This document shows, in pieces, positions 56,447 to 64,000 of a DNA stretch of 64,000 bases. A program made the position numbers and the translations under genes. Source of the DNA: CAVSRC01 sp963750065 (GTDB taxonomy: Bacteria > Pseudomonadota > Alphaproteobacteria > Rhizobiales > Kaistiaceae); the NCBI GenBank assembly GCA_963750065.1, contig CAVVPK010000034.1, positions 1-64,000 of the forward strand, read 5' to 3'. Every line of letters begins with the position of its first letter. Positions within the stretch are counted from its first letter, which is position 1. Below the pieces are notes generated by a model. It made no database searches, had not been told where the DNA came from, and was given only the letters and a program-made list of their open reading frames with translations.

Positions 56447-57480
56447 ACAAGGCGGGCAGCGGCGTTGACGCGACCAACGCCGCTGGCGGACCAGCCCGCC
56501 ACGTCCCTGTGATGCTTGAGGAAGTCATCCGCTTCCTCGCGCCCGCCGCCGGTGGCACCTTCATCGACGGCACATTCGGGGCGGGCGGCTACTCGGCCGC
56601 TCTGCTCGGCCACGGTGCCAGCGTCATCGCCATCGATCGCGATCCGCGGGCAATTGCCGGCGGCGAGGCACTGGTGCGTGAGGCCGGCGGCCGGCTGTGG
56701 CTCAGCGAAGGCCGCTTCTCGGCTCTCGACGAGATCGCGCGCGCCCACGGAAGCGAGCGCGTCGATGGCGTCGTGCTCGATGTCGGCGTTTCCTCCATGC
56801 AGGTGGACATGGCGGAGCGCGGCTTCTCCTTCCGCGGTGACGGCCCCCTCGACATGCGCATGGGGGCGGACGGGCCGACCGCGGCGGACGTGGTCAACCA
56901 CATGGAGAGGCAGGCGCTGGCGCGGGTCATCGCCGTGCTCGGCGAGGAGAAGAAGGCGCGTTCCGTCGCTGCGGCCATCGATCGGGCGCGGGCGGAGAAG
57001 CCGCTCACCGGCACGGTCGAGCTTGCCGAGATCGTCGCGCGTGCCGTCGGCGGCCGGCGCGACCAGGCCATTCATCCGGCGACACGCACCTTTCAGGCGC
57101 TGCGCATCTTCGTCAATCGCGAGCTGGAGGAGCTGGCCGAGGCGCTCGCCGCCTCCGAACGCGTGCTCAGCGAAGGCGGGCGGCTGGTCGTCGTCTCCTT
57201 CCATTCGCTGGAAGACCGCATCGTCAAACGCTTTCTCGCCGATCGTACGGCAACGTTGAGCGGCGCCTCGCGCCATCGTCCGGATGTGGCGGTGGCCGAA
57301 GCGACCTTCAGCCTGGTGGCGCGCGGCGTGGTGACGCCGGGCACGGCTGAGATTGCCGCCAATCCGCGCGCCCGCTCGGCGCGCCTGAGGGCGGCACGGC
57401 GCACCGCGGCAACGGCGCGGCCGCTCGATAGTGAAGCGCTCGGGGTTCCGTCGCTACCGGAATTCGTTGGGGGAGTGTGA
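56443..57480 (+). CDS. rsmH: 16S rRNA (cytosine-1402-N4)-methyltransferase RsmH
   Basis: SAM-dependent methyltransferase of 345 residues that modifies C1402 of 16S rRNA. Motifs: HVPVMLEEVIRFLAPAAGGT, DGTFGAGGYSAALL (SAM motif I), DVGVSSMQVDMAERGFSFRG, HPATRTFQALRIFVNREL and VVSFHSLEDRIVKRF. Coupled to mraZ by a 4-base overlap. Confidence 0.96.
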   Translation: MNKAGSGVDATNAAGGPARHVPVMLEEVIRFLAPAAGGTFIDGTFGAGGYSAALLGHGASVIAIDRDPRAIAGGEALVREAGGRLWLSEGRFSALDEIARAHGSERVDGVVLDVGVSSMQVDMAERGFSFRGDGPLDMRMGADGPTAADVVNHMERQALARVIAVLGEEKKARSVAAAIDRARAEKPLTGTVELAEIVARAVGGRRDQAIHPATRTFQALRIFVNRELEELAEALAASERVLSEGGRLVVVSFHSLEDRIVKRFLADRTATLSGASRHRPDVAVAEATFSLVARGVVTPGTAEIAANPRARSARLRAARRTAATARPLDSEALGVPSLPEFVGGV

Positions 57481-57483
57481 GTC

Positions 57484-57840
57484 ATGGGTCGCGTTTTCAA
57501 CCTCATCCTGCTGGCGGCGATGATCGTCGGCGCGGCGGTCACCTACGACATGAAGCACAAGGCGGAGCTCGCCGCCGACCGGGTCGCCACGCTGCAGCAC
57601 GAGATCGCCAAGGAGAAGAACCAGATCGTTCTCCTCAAGGCCGAATGGAGCCTGCTGACCCAGCCGGCGCGCCTGCAGGCGACGGTGGAGAAATACGCCG
57701 ATCATTTCCAGCTGCAGCCGTTCTCGCCCGACCAGATCGCCACCATCGACGAGATTCCGCTGAAGCCGGTCACCATCGACGACAAGACGGCCGAGAAGCT
57801 GGCGCGCATTGCGGCGCAGGCGCCGATGCAGATCCGCTAG
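57484..57840 (+). CDS. ftsL: Cell division protein FtsL
   Basis: Bitopic divisome protein of 118 residues: one membrane span (VFNLILLAAMIVGAAVTYDM) then a coiled coil (ELAADRVATLQHEIAKEKNQ) and a short periplasmic tail. Its position between rsmH and ftsI and the layout identify it, as FtsL sequences vary. It partners with FtsB and FtsQ to activate FtsWI. Confidence 0.88.
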   Translation: MGRVFNLILLAAMIVGAAVTYDMKHKAELAADRVATLQHEIAKEKNQIVLLKAEWSLLTQPARLQATVEKYADHFQLQPFSPDQIATIDEIPLKPVTIDDKTAEKLARIAAQAPMQIR

Positions 57841-57871
57841 GCCATCGACAGGGAGGCGAACGGCAATACCG

Positions 57872-59599
57872 ATGTCCGCGATTGAGCAACAGGCAAGCCC
57901 GATCCCGGAGCCGCGCATCGCACGCGCGGTGAGCCGCAGCGCCCCCAAGGAGGTCGCGGGCGTCACCGGCGATCCGGTGCGTCGCCGCATCCGCGTCGTG
58001 GTGGTGGTCTTTGCGCTGGCCTATCTGGCGCTCATCGGCCGCCTGGTCCTGTTCGGTCTCGATACTCCAACGGTCGGGCCCGGCTACGACCCCAACGCCG
58101 CCATCGCCACCAGCCGGCCCGACATCGTCGACCGCAACGGCGAGATCCTGGCGACCGATATCAACATGTCGTCGGTCTATGCCGAGCCGCGCAACATCCT
58201 CGATCCTGACGAGGCGACCGAACTGATCACCAGCGTGCTGCCCGACCTCGACGCCAAGGCACTGAGGGCCAGGCTGTCGACCAATGCCGGCTTCGCCTGG
58301 ATCAAGCGCGAGATCACGCCCGAGCAGCAACGCCAAATTCATTCGCTCGGCATTCCCGGCATCGGCTTCCTGAGCGAGAAGCGCCGCTTCTATCCGGGCG
58401 GGCCGATGGCCTCGCACATTCTCGGCCTGGTCAACATCGACAACCAGGGCATCGCCGGCATGGAGAAGTACATCGACGACCATGGGCTCAGCGATCTGCA
58501 TGCGGCGGGCTTTGCCCGCGGCGGCGACCTCGAGCCCGTGCGCCTGTCGATCGACGTCCGCGTCCAGCACATCCTGCGCGACGAGCTGGCAAACGCGATG
58601 GACAAGTACAGCGCGCTCGGCGCTGCCGGCGTCGTGCTCAATGCCCATACCGGCGAAGTGCTGGCGATGGCGTCGCTGCCCGACTACAACCCCAACGATC
58701 CGGTCGATGCGCTCAAGCCCGACCGGCTCAACCGCATGACCGCCGGCGCCTACGAGCTGGGCTCGGTGTTCAAGAGCTTCACCTTCGCCGCGGCGCTCGA
58801 CAGCGGCGAAGTCAAGATGAGTGATGTCATCGACGCCAGCCACCCGATCCATGCCGGCGGTTTCACCATCCACGATTTCCACGGCAAATACCGCCCGCTG
58901 ACGGTGCCAGAGATCTTCATCTATTCCTCGAACATCGGCGCCGCCCATATGGCGATGAAGGTCGGCACACCGGGCATGCAGGCCTATCTCAAGCGCTTCG
59001 GCCTGTTGACTAAGCTGCAGACCGACCTGCCGGAAGTGGCGGCGCCCATCCTGCCCAGGCGCTGGACCGACCTGACGACGATGAACATCGCCTTCGGCCA
59101 GGGCCTCGCCGTCACGCCGATGCAGACCGCTGTGGCCGATGCCGCGCTGCTCAACGGTGGCTGGCTCATCCCGCCGACCTTCGAGCCGCGCACCGCGGAT
59201 CAGGCCAAGGCGCTGGCCGTGCAGGTGATCAAGCCGCAGGTGAGCGCCGATCTTCGCTACCTCTATCGTCTCAACGTGCTGAAGGGCTCCGGCCGCAATG
59301 CCGCCGTTCCCGGCTACATGGTTGGCGGCAAGACCGGCACCGCCCAGAAAGTCGTCAACGGCCGTTATTCCGACACACAGCGGCTCAATTCATTCCTCGC
59401 CGCCTTCCCCATCGACGACCCGCAATACGTGGTGCTGGTCATGCTTGACGATCCGCAGCGGGCGAAAGAGGGTGGCGGCACAACTGCGGGTTCCAATGCA
59501 GCTCCGACCGTCGGGGCGGTCATCCGGCGCTCGGCGGCGCTGCTCGGGGTCGAGCCGCGCCAGGACGACGGGGTCGAGTCCTTGCTGGTGTCCAATTGA
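57872..59599 (+). CDS. ftsI: Septal peptidoglycan transpeptidase FtsI (PBP3)
   Basis: Class B penicillin-binding protein of 575 residues. One N-terminal membrane span (VVVVVFALAYLALIGRLVLF) and the pedestal domain (RPDIVDRNGEILATDI) are followed by the transpeptidase domain with GSVFKSFTFAAALD (catalytic Ser of SxxK), IYSSNIGAAHMA (SxN) and VGGKTGTAQK (KTG). ATG 57872 follows GGGAGGCG. It makes septal cross-links with FtsW and is the target of several beta-lactams. Confidence 0.95.
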   Translation: MSAIEQQASPIPEPRIARAVSRSAPKEVAGVTGDPVRRRIRVVVVVFALAYLALIGRLVLFGLDTPTVGPGYDPNAAIATSRPDIVDRNGEILATDINMSSVYAEPRNILDPDEATELITSVLPDLDAKALRARLSTNAGFAWIKREITPEQQRQIHSLGIPGIGFLSEKRRFYPGGPMASHILGLVNIDNQGIAGMEKYIDDHGLSDLHAAGFARGGDLEPVRLSIDVRVQHILRDELANAMDKYSALGAAGVVLNAHTGEVLAMASLPDYNPNDPVDALKPDRLNRMTAGAYELGSVFKSFTFAAALDSGEVKMSDVIDASHPIHAGGFTIHDFHGKYRPLTVPEIFIYSSNIGAAHMAMKVGTPGMQAYLKRFGLLTKLQTDLPEVAAPILPRRWTDLTTMNIAFGQGLAVTPMQTAVADAALLNGGWLIPPTFEPRTADQAKALAVQVIKPQVSADLRYLYRLNVLKGSGRNAAVPGYMVGGKTGTAQKVVNGRYSDTQRLNSFLAAFPIDDPQYVVLVMLDDPQRAKEGGGTTAGSNAAPTVGAVIRRSAALLGVEPRQDDGVESLLVSN

Positions 59600-59651
59600 A
59601 CCTGCCGCGGAGAAGCAAGCGGCGCATGAAACGCACAACCGGACGGCCTGA

Positions 59652-61121
59652 GTGTCGATGCATCTTGGAGATCTTGCCAAAGCTGCCGGACTGAGCCTTT
59701 CCAATGGCATCGGGGCGGTCGAGATCGGCGGACTTACCGCCGACAGCCGCAGGATTGCGCCCGGCGATCTGTTTGCGGCGCTGCCGGGCGTTGCTGCCGA
59801 CGGCGCCCGCTTCGCTAGCGAGGCGGTTCACCGCGGCGCGGCCGCCGTGCTGGCCGCGACCGGCGCCATGCTCGACCTGCCGGCGGAAGTTCCGGTCCTC
59901 TATGCTGCCGAGCCGCGCCGGGCGCTGGCGCACATGGCGGCGCACTTCTATCCGCGCCAGCCGGCCCATCTCATCGCCGTCACCGGCACCAGCGGCAAGA
60001 CCTCGGTCGCCGCCTTCGCGCGCCAGATCTTCGCCGCCGCAGGCCACGAGGCGGCGAGCCTGGGTACCGTCGGCGTGGTCAGCCGCAAACGCACCGAATA
60101 CGGCAACCTGACGACGCCCGATCCGATCGCGCTCCACGCCGAGCTCGACCGGCTGGCGGGCGAGGGGGTCACCCACGCGGCGCTGGAAGCCTCCAGCCAC
60201 GGCCTCGACCAGCACCGGCTCGACGGCATCCGCATCGTCGCCGCCGGTTTCACCAATCTCGGCCGCGACCACATGGACTACCACCCGACGGTGGAAGCCT
60301 ATCTCGCCGCCAAGCTCAAGCTGTTCACCGATATCCTGCCCGCCGATGGCACCGCCGTGATCGACATGGACGGCGCCCGCGCTGCCGACGTCGCGGCGGC
60401 GGCCGCGAGGCGTGGCCAGAGGCTCATCGGCATCGGCCGGGCGGGCAGCGAGATCCGCCTCGCCGACCTGTTCGCCGAGGGCTTTCGCCAGCGCCTGCGG
60501 CTCTCCGTCTTCGGCAAGGCACGCGACCTTGTCCTGCCGCTTGCCGGTTCCTTCCAGGCCTCCAACGCGCTCACCGCCGCCGGCCTTGCCATCGGCGCCG
60601 GCATCGACGCCGATGCCGCCATCGACGCACTGGCGCGCCTCGAAGGCGCCCCCGGCCGGCTCGAGCTGGTGGGCCGCAAGCAGAACGGCGCGCTGGTCTT
60701 CATCGACTACGCCCACAAGCCCGATGCGCTGGTGAGTGCGCTGCGGGCGCTCAGGCCCATGACGCGCGGCCGGCTGATCGTCGTCTTCGGCGCCGGTGGC
60801 AATCGCGACAAGGGCAAGCGCCCGCTGATGGGCAAGGCTGCCGCCGACAATGCCGATGTGGTCATCGTTACCGACGACAATCCGCGCTCGGAAGACCCGG
60901 CGTCGATCCGCAAGGCGATCGTTGCCGCCGCGCCCGCGGCAATCGAGATCGGCGAGCGCGGCGAAGCGGTCGCCCATGCCGTTGCCATGCTTCAGCCCGG
61001 CGACGTGCTCTGCATCGCCGGAAAGGGGCACGAGACCGGCCAGATCGTCGGCGATCGGGTCATCCCGTTCTCCGACCACGAAGCGGTCAAGCGCGCACTT
61101 GCCGCCGAGGAGGCCGCATGA
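59652..61121 (+). CDS. murE: UDP-MurNAc-tripeptide synthetase (diaminopimelate-adding) MurE
   Basis: Cytosolic ATP-dependent ligase adding the third stem residue, 489 residues. VTGTSGKTSVAAFARQI is the P loop, EASSHGLDQHRLDG and TNLGRDHMDYH the metal and substrate region, and VTDDNPRSEDP the DDNPR motif that selects meso-diaminopimelate. GTG 59652 or ATG 59658 are both possible. The stop overlaps murF by 4 bases. Confidence 0.96.
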   Translation: MSMHLGDLAKAAGLSLSNGIGAVEIGGLTADSRRIAPGDLFAALPGVAADGARFASEAVHRGAAAVLAATGAMLDLPAEVPVLYAAEPRRALAHMAAHFYPRQPAHLIAVTGTSGKTSVAAFARQIFAAAGHEAASLGTVGVVSRKRTEYGNLTTPDPIALHAELDRLAGEGVTHAALEASSHGLDQHRLDGIRIVAAGFTNLGRDHMDYHPTVEAYLAAKLKLFTDILPADGTAVIDMDGARAADVAAAAARRGQRLIGIGRAGSEIRLADLFAEGFRQRLRLSVFGKARDLVLPLAGSFQASNALTAAGLAIGAGIDADAAIDALARLEGAPGRLELVGRKQNGALVFIDYAHKPDALVSALRALRPMTRGRLIVVFGAGGNRDKGKRPLMGKAAADNADVVIVTDDNPRSEDPASIRKAIVAAAPAAIEIGERGEAVAHAVAMLQPGDVLCIAGKGHETGQIVGDRVIPFSDHEAVKRALAAEEAA

Positions 61122-62572
61122 GCCGGCCGCTGTGGACCTGGGACGCTTTTCTCGGTGCAACCGGCGGCCGGCCGCTCGGGCGTCTGCCCGAGGCGATCGC
61201 CGGCATCTCCATAGACAGCCGCACGATTCGGCCGGGCGAGGCCTTCTTCGCCATCCACGGCGACAGGCATGACGGGCACGACTATGTCTCGATCGCGCTC
61301 GCCGCGGGGGCCGCCACGGCCGTGGTCAGCGAGGATCGCCTTGCCGGGCTCGGCCGCATCACCGGCTCGCTGACCATCGTCGACGACGTGCTGGCAGCGC
61401 TCACCGGCGTCGGCGTCGCCGCGCGCCTGCGCAGCACGGCGCGCATCGCCGCGATCACCGGCAGCGTCGGCAAGACCACCACCAAGGAGATGCTCGCCGC
61501 CGCGCTTGCCGCCGAAGGCGCGGTACATTCGTCGCCGGCCTCGTTCAACAATCACTGGGGTGTGCCGCTGACGCTCGCCCGCATGCCGCGCGAGGCCGCA
61601 TACGGCGTCTTCGAGATCGGCATGAACCATGCCGGCGAGATCGAGCCGCTCACCCACATGGTGCGCCCGCATGTGGCGATCGTCACCGCGGTCGAGCCGG
61701 TTCACCTCGAATATTTCAAGAGCGTTGAAGACATAGCTCGCGCCAAGGCGGAGATCTTTTCAGGCGTCGAGCCGGGCGGGGCGGCGATCATCAATCGCGA
61801 CAATCCGCACTACGACTTGCTGGCTGAGCTTGCCCGCGAGGCAGGGGTCGAGCGCGTCGTCGGCTATGGCGCGCATGAAGACGCCGAGGTGCGGCTCGAT
61901 GCCGTCAACCTGAAGGAAAACGTTTCCTGCATCGCCGCCACCGTGCTCGGCGAGCAGGTCGCCTACAAGCTCGGCGCGCCCGGCCGCCATCTGGTGCAGA
62001 ACAGCCTGGCGGTGCTCGCTGCCGTGTCGCTGCTCGGCGGCGATCTGGCGCGTGCGGCGCTCGCCCTTGCCGGGCTTGTCGCCGGCAAGGGCCGTGGCCA
62101 GCGCCAGGAGCTACGTGTGCCCGGCGGTACGGCGGTCCTGATCGACGAGAGCTACAACGCCAATCCGGCGTCGATGAGCGCGGCGATCGCGCTCCTCGGC
62201 CAGACCGAGCCCGGGCGCAACGGGCGGCGCATCGCCATCCTCGGCGACATGCTGGAACTCGGGCGCGGAGCGGAGGCCATGCACGCCGGCCTCGCGGCGC
62301 CGCTGGCCGAGGCCGATGTCGATGCTGTCTTCCTGGTCGGGCCGCTGATGCGCGCGCTATGGGATGCGCTGCCGGTCCGGTTGCACGGCGGCTATACCGA
62401 ACGGGCGGCCGACATGGAGTCGCTTGTGGTCGACGCCATTGCGCCCGGCGACGTGATCATGGTCAAGGGTTCCAATGCCAGCCGCATGGGGCCGCTGGTC
62501 GAAACCATCAAGGCGCGCTTCGCTCCTGCCAGGGCCGCCGTCACCGTCGCGCAGGAACAGGATAGCGCCTGA
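61118..62572 (+). CDS. murF: UDP-MurNAc-pentapeptide synthetase MurF
   Basis: Adds D-Ala-D-Ala to the UDP-MurNAc-tripeptide, 484 residues. AITGSVGKTTTKEMLAAAL is the P loop, FEIGMNHAGEIEPLTHMVRP and NSLAVLAAVSLLGGD are central-domain features, and LIDESYNANPASMSAAI is a MurF hallmark. ATGA overlap with murE and one-base overlap with mraY. Confidence 0.96.
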   Translation: MSRPLWTWDAFLGATGGRPLGRLPEAIAGISIDSRTIRPGEAFFAIHGDRHDGHDYVSIALAAGAATAVVSEDRLAGLGRITGSLTIVDDVLAALTGVGVAARLRSTARIAAITGSVGKTTTKEMLAAALAAEGAVHSSPASFNNHWGVPLTLARMPREAAYGVFEIGMNHAGEIEPLTHMVRPHVAIVTAVEPVHLEYFKSVEDIARAKAEIFSGVEPGGAAIINRDNPHYDLLAELAREAGVERVVGYGAHEDAEVRLDAVNLKENVSCIAATVLGEQVAYKLGAPGRHLVQNSLAVLAAVSLLGGDLARAALALAGLVAGKGRGQRQELRVPGGTAVLIDESYNANPASMSAAIALLGQTEPGRNGRRIAILGDMLELGRGAEAMHAGLAAPLAEADVDAVFLVGPLMRALWDALPVRLHGGYTERAADMESLVVDAIAPGDVIMVKGSNASRMGPLVETIKARFAPARAAVTVAQEQDSA

Positions 62573-63657
62573 TGCTCTATTTCTTCGGTGAGTTCGGCGA
62601 GCACATCTCGGTCCTCAACGTCTTCCGCTACATCACCTTCCGCACGGCCGGCGCCACCATGACGGCGCTGGTCTTCGTCTTCCTGTTCGGGCCGGTCATC
62701 ATCTCCGCCCTGCGCCTGCGTCAGGGCAAGGGTCAGCCGATCCGCGCCGACGGGCCGCCGAGCCACCTGCTCAACAAGACCGGCACGCCGACCATGGGCG
62801 GGCTGATGATCCTCTCCGGCCTGATCGTGTCGACGCTGCTGTGGGCCAACCTGGCCAACGCCTATGTGTGGATCGTCCTGCTGGTGACCATCGCCTTCGG
62901 CTTCATCGGGCTCTACGACGACTATCTCAAGGTCACCAAGCAGACCGACAAGGGCTATTCGGGTTGGTCACGCCTGGCGCTGGAGTTCGGTGTCGCCGCC
63001 GCCGCCTGCGTCATCGTGGCGTTGATCGGCACCGCGCCGCTGTCGACTACGCTCACCTTCCCCTTCTTCAAGGACCTCGTCGTCAATCTCGGCTGGTTCT
63101 TCATACCCTTCGGCGCCTTCGTCATCGTCGCTGCCGGCAATGCGGTGAACCTCACCGACGGCCTCGACGGGCTGGCCATCGTGCCGGTGATGATCGCGGC
63201 GGCGAGCTTCGGCTTCATCGCCTATCTCTCCGGCAATGCGGTGTTTGCCGATTACCTGCAGATCCACTTCGTGCCCGGCACCGGCGAACTGGCGGTGCTG
63301 TGTGGCGCCATGCTCGGCGCCGGCCTCGGCTTCCTGTGGTTCAACGCCCCGCCGGCGGCGATCTTCATGGGCGACACCGGCTCGCTGGCGCTGGGCGGCC
63401 TGCTCGGTTCGGTGGCGGTGGCCACCAAGCACGAGGTCATCCTGGCCATTGTCGGCGGCCTGTTCGTGGTCGAGGCGCTGTCGGTCATCATCCAGGTCGC
63501 CTCGTTCAAACTGACCGGAAAACGCGTCTTCCGCATGGCGCCGATCCACCATCATTTCGAGGAACTGGGCTGGACCGAATCGACCATCGTCATCCGCTTC
63601 TGGATCGTCGCCGTGCTGCTGGCGCTGATCGGTCTCTCCAGTCTCAAGCTCAGGTGA
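62572..63657 (+). CDS. mraY: Phospho-N-acetylmuramoyl-pentapeptide transferase MraY
   Basis: Ten-span integral membrane enzyme of 361 residues that makes lipid I on undecaprenyl phosphate. Active-site motifs: GLYDDYLKVTKQTDKG (Asp pair), GNAVNLTDGLDGLA, FMGDTGSLALGG and PIHHHFEELGW (HHH). It starts one base before the murF stop ends. Confidence 0.97.
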   Translation: MLYFFGEFGEHISVLNVFRYITFRTAGATMTALVFVFLFGPVIISALRLRQGKGQPIRADGPPSHLLNKTGTPTMGGLMILSGLIVSTLLWANLANAYVWIVLLVTIAFGFIGLYDDYLKVTKQTDKGYSGWSRLALEFGVAAAACVIVALIGTAPLSTTLTFPFFKDLVVNLGWFFIPFGAFVIVAAGNAVNLTDGLDGLAIVPVMIAAASFGFIAYLSGNAVFADYLQIHFVPGTGELAVLCGAMLGAGLGFLWFNAPPAAIFMGDTGSLALGGLLGSVAVATKHEVILAIVGGLFVVEALSVIIQVASFKLTGKRVFRMAPIHHHFEELGWTESTIVIRFWIVAVLLALIGLSSLKLR

Positions 63658-63664
63658 CGCACAC

Positions 63665-64000
63665 ATGATCCCGGTCACCAGCTTCAGCGGGCAGAACGTG
63701 GCCGTCTTCGGCCTCGGCGAGAGCGGCCGCGTCAGCGCGCTGGCGCTGGCTGCCGGCGGGGCGACGGTTTCCGCCTGGGACGACAACCAAGATGCGGCCG
63801 CCGCGGCGCGCGCCGCCGGTATCCCTATCGTCGATCTGCACGTTGCCGACTGGAAGCGCTTCGCCGCCCTGGTGCTGACGCCTGGTGTGCCACTGACCCA
63901 TCCGGCGCCGCACTGGACGGTGACGAGCGCGCGGGCCGCGGGCATCGCGGTGATCGGCGACATCGAACTCTTCTGCCGCGAGCGCCGGCGCCATGTGCCC
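63665..64000 (+). CDS. murD: UDP-MurNAc-L-Ala:D-Glu ligase MurD, 3' end outside window
   Basis: Adds D-glutamate to UDP-MurNAc-L-Ala. Only the first 112 codons are visible, running off the window end. The N-terminal Rossmann-like domain that binds the UDP substrate is clear: VAVFGLGESGRVSALALAAG then SAWDDNQDAA, LVLTPGVPLTHP and VIGDIELFCRE. ATG 63665 lies 7 bp after mraY. The order mraY-murD is as expected for the dcw cluster. Confidence 0.92.
   Translation, partial: MIPVTSFSGQNVAVFGLGESGRVSALALAAGGATVSAWDDNQDAAAAARAAGIPIVDLHVADWKRFAALVLTPGVPLTHPAPHWTVTSARAAGIAVIGDIELFCRERRRHVP

Overview
The window is a high-GC (roughly two-thirds G+C), densely coded chromosomal segment from an alphaproteobacterium, most likely of the order Hyphomicrobiales (Rhizobiales). 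The evidence is the dcw cell-division cluster preceded by djlA, an AmpD-type amidase and rnpB, a cyo quinol oxidase operon without cyoE, a SahR-like ArsR/methyltransferase regulator in front of metF and metH, an EcfG-like promoter motif, and palindromic intergenic repeats of rhizobial style. The genus cannot be determined from the sequence.

Bases 1-9000: a truncated ferredoxin reductase, an APC permease, a secreted cupredoxin, a divergent dgdA/dgdR pair (2,2-dialkylglycine decarboxylase and its LysR regulator), ettA, and an accessory patch. In that patch a vapBC toxin-antitoxin cassette is bracketed by a 52-bp exact duplication of the ettA 3' end. It is followed by a 46-residue membrane micro-ORF with a sequestered ribosome site and by an orphan HigA-like antitoxin that reads into a scrap of a tam gene. 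Bases 9000-19000: DUF2306 and EVE proteins, a GGDEF cyclase, tam, a SulP-STAS-cNMP transporter and cyoABCD.

Bases 19000-27500: a class I DAHP synthase with a complete attenuator, consisting of a Phe/Tyr/Trp-rich leader peptide, an antiterminator and a terminator. It is followed by a methionine regulon (sahR-metF-VOC-metH1-metH2) with a candidate SahR operator. Bases 27500-37400: a trypsin-like protease, ParA, a pirin-SDR pair, TrkH, a MITE-like 273-bp element, a 27-residue membrane protein with its own terminator, a CDF transporter, cspA with a fatty acid desaturase, and a secreted beta-propeller pair.

Bases 37400-43200 are a second accessory patch. It holds an IS110 element and a restriction-modification gene (PD-(D/E)xK nuclease plus N6-adenine methylase) that is split, with its middle missing, around a 1513-bp IS3-family element. 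Bases 43200-64000: an extensin-like lipoprotein, an alcohol dehydrogenase, 5-oxoprolinase, djlA, an AmpD-type amidase, rnpB, a phosphoesterase/cytochrome c peroxidase pair, then mraZ-rsmH-ftsL-ftsI-murE-murF-mraY-murD, with a MraZ box in front of mraZ.

Four otherwise intact genes (dgdA, the SulP gene, metH2, 5-oxoprolinase) are each broken by exactly one inserted or deleted base. That pattern suggests assembly or base-calling errors more than decay. The most interesting non-coding structures are the aromatic attenuator, the ettA-tail duplication around vapBC, and the hairpin over the ribosome site of the micro-ORF.
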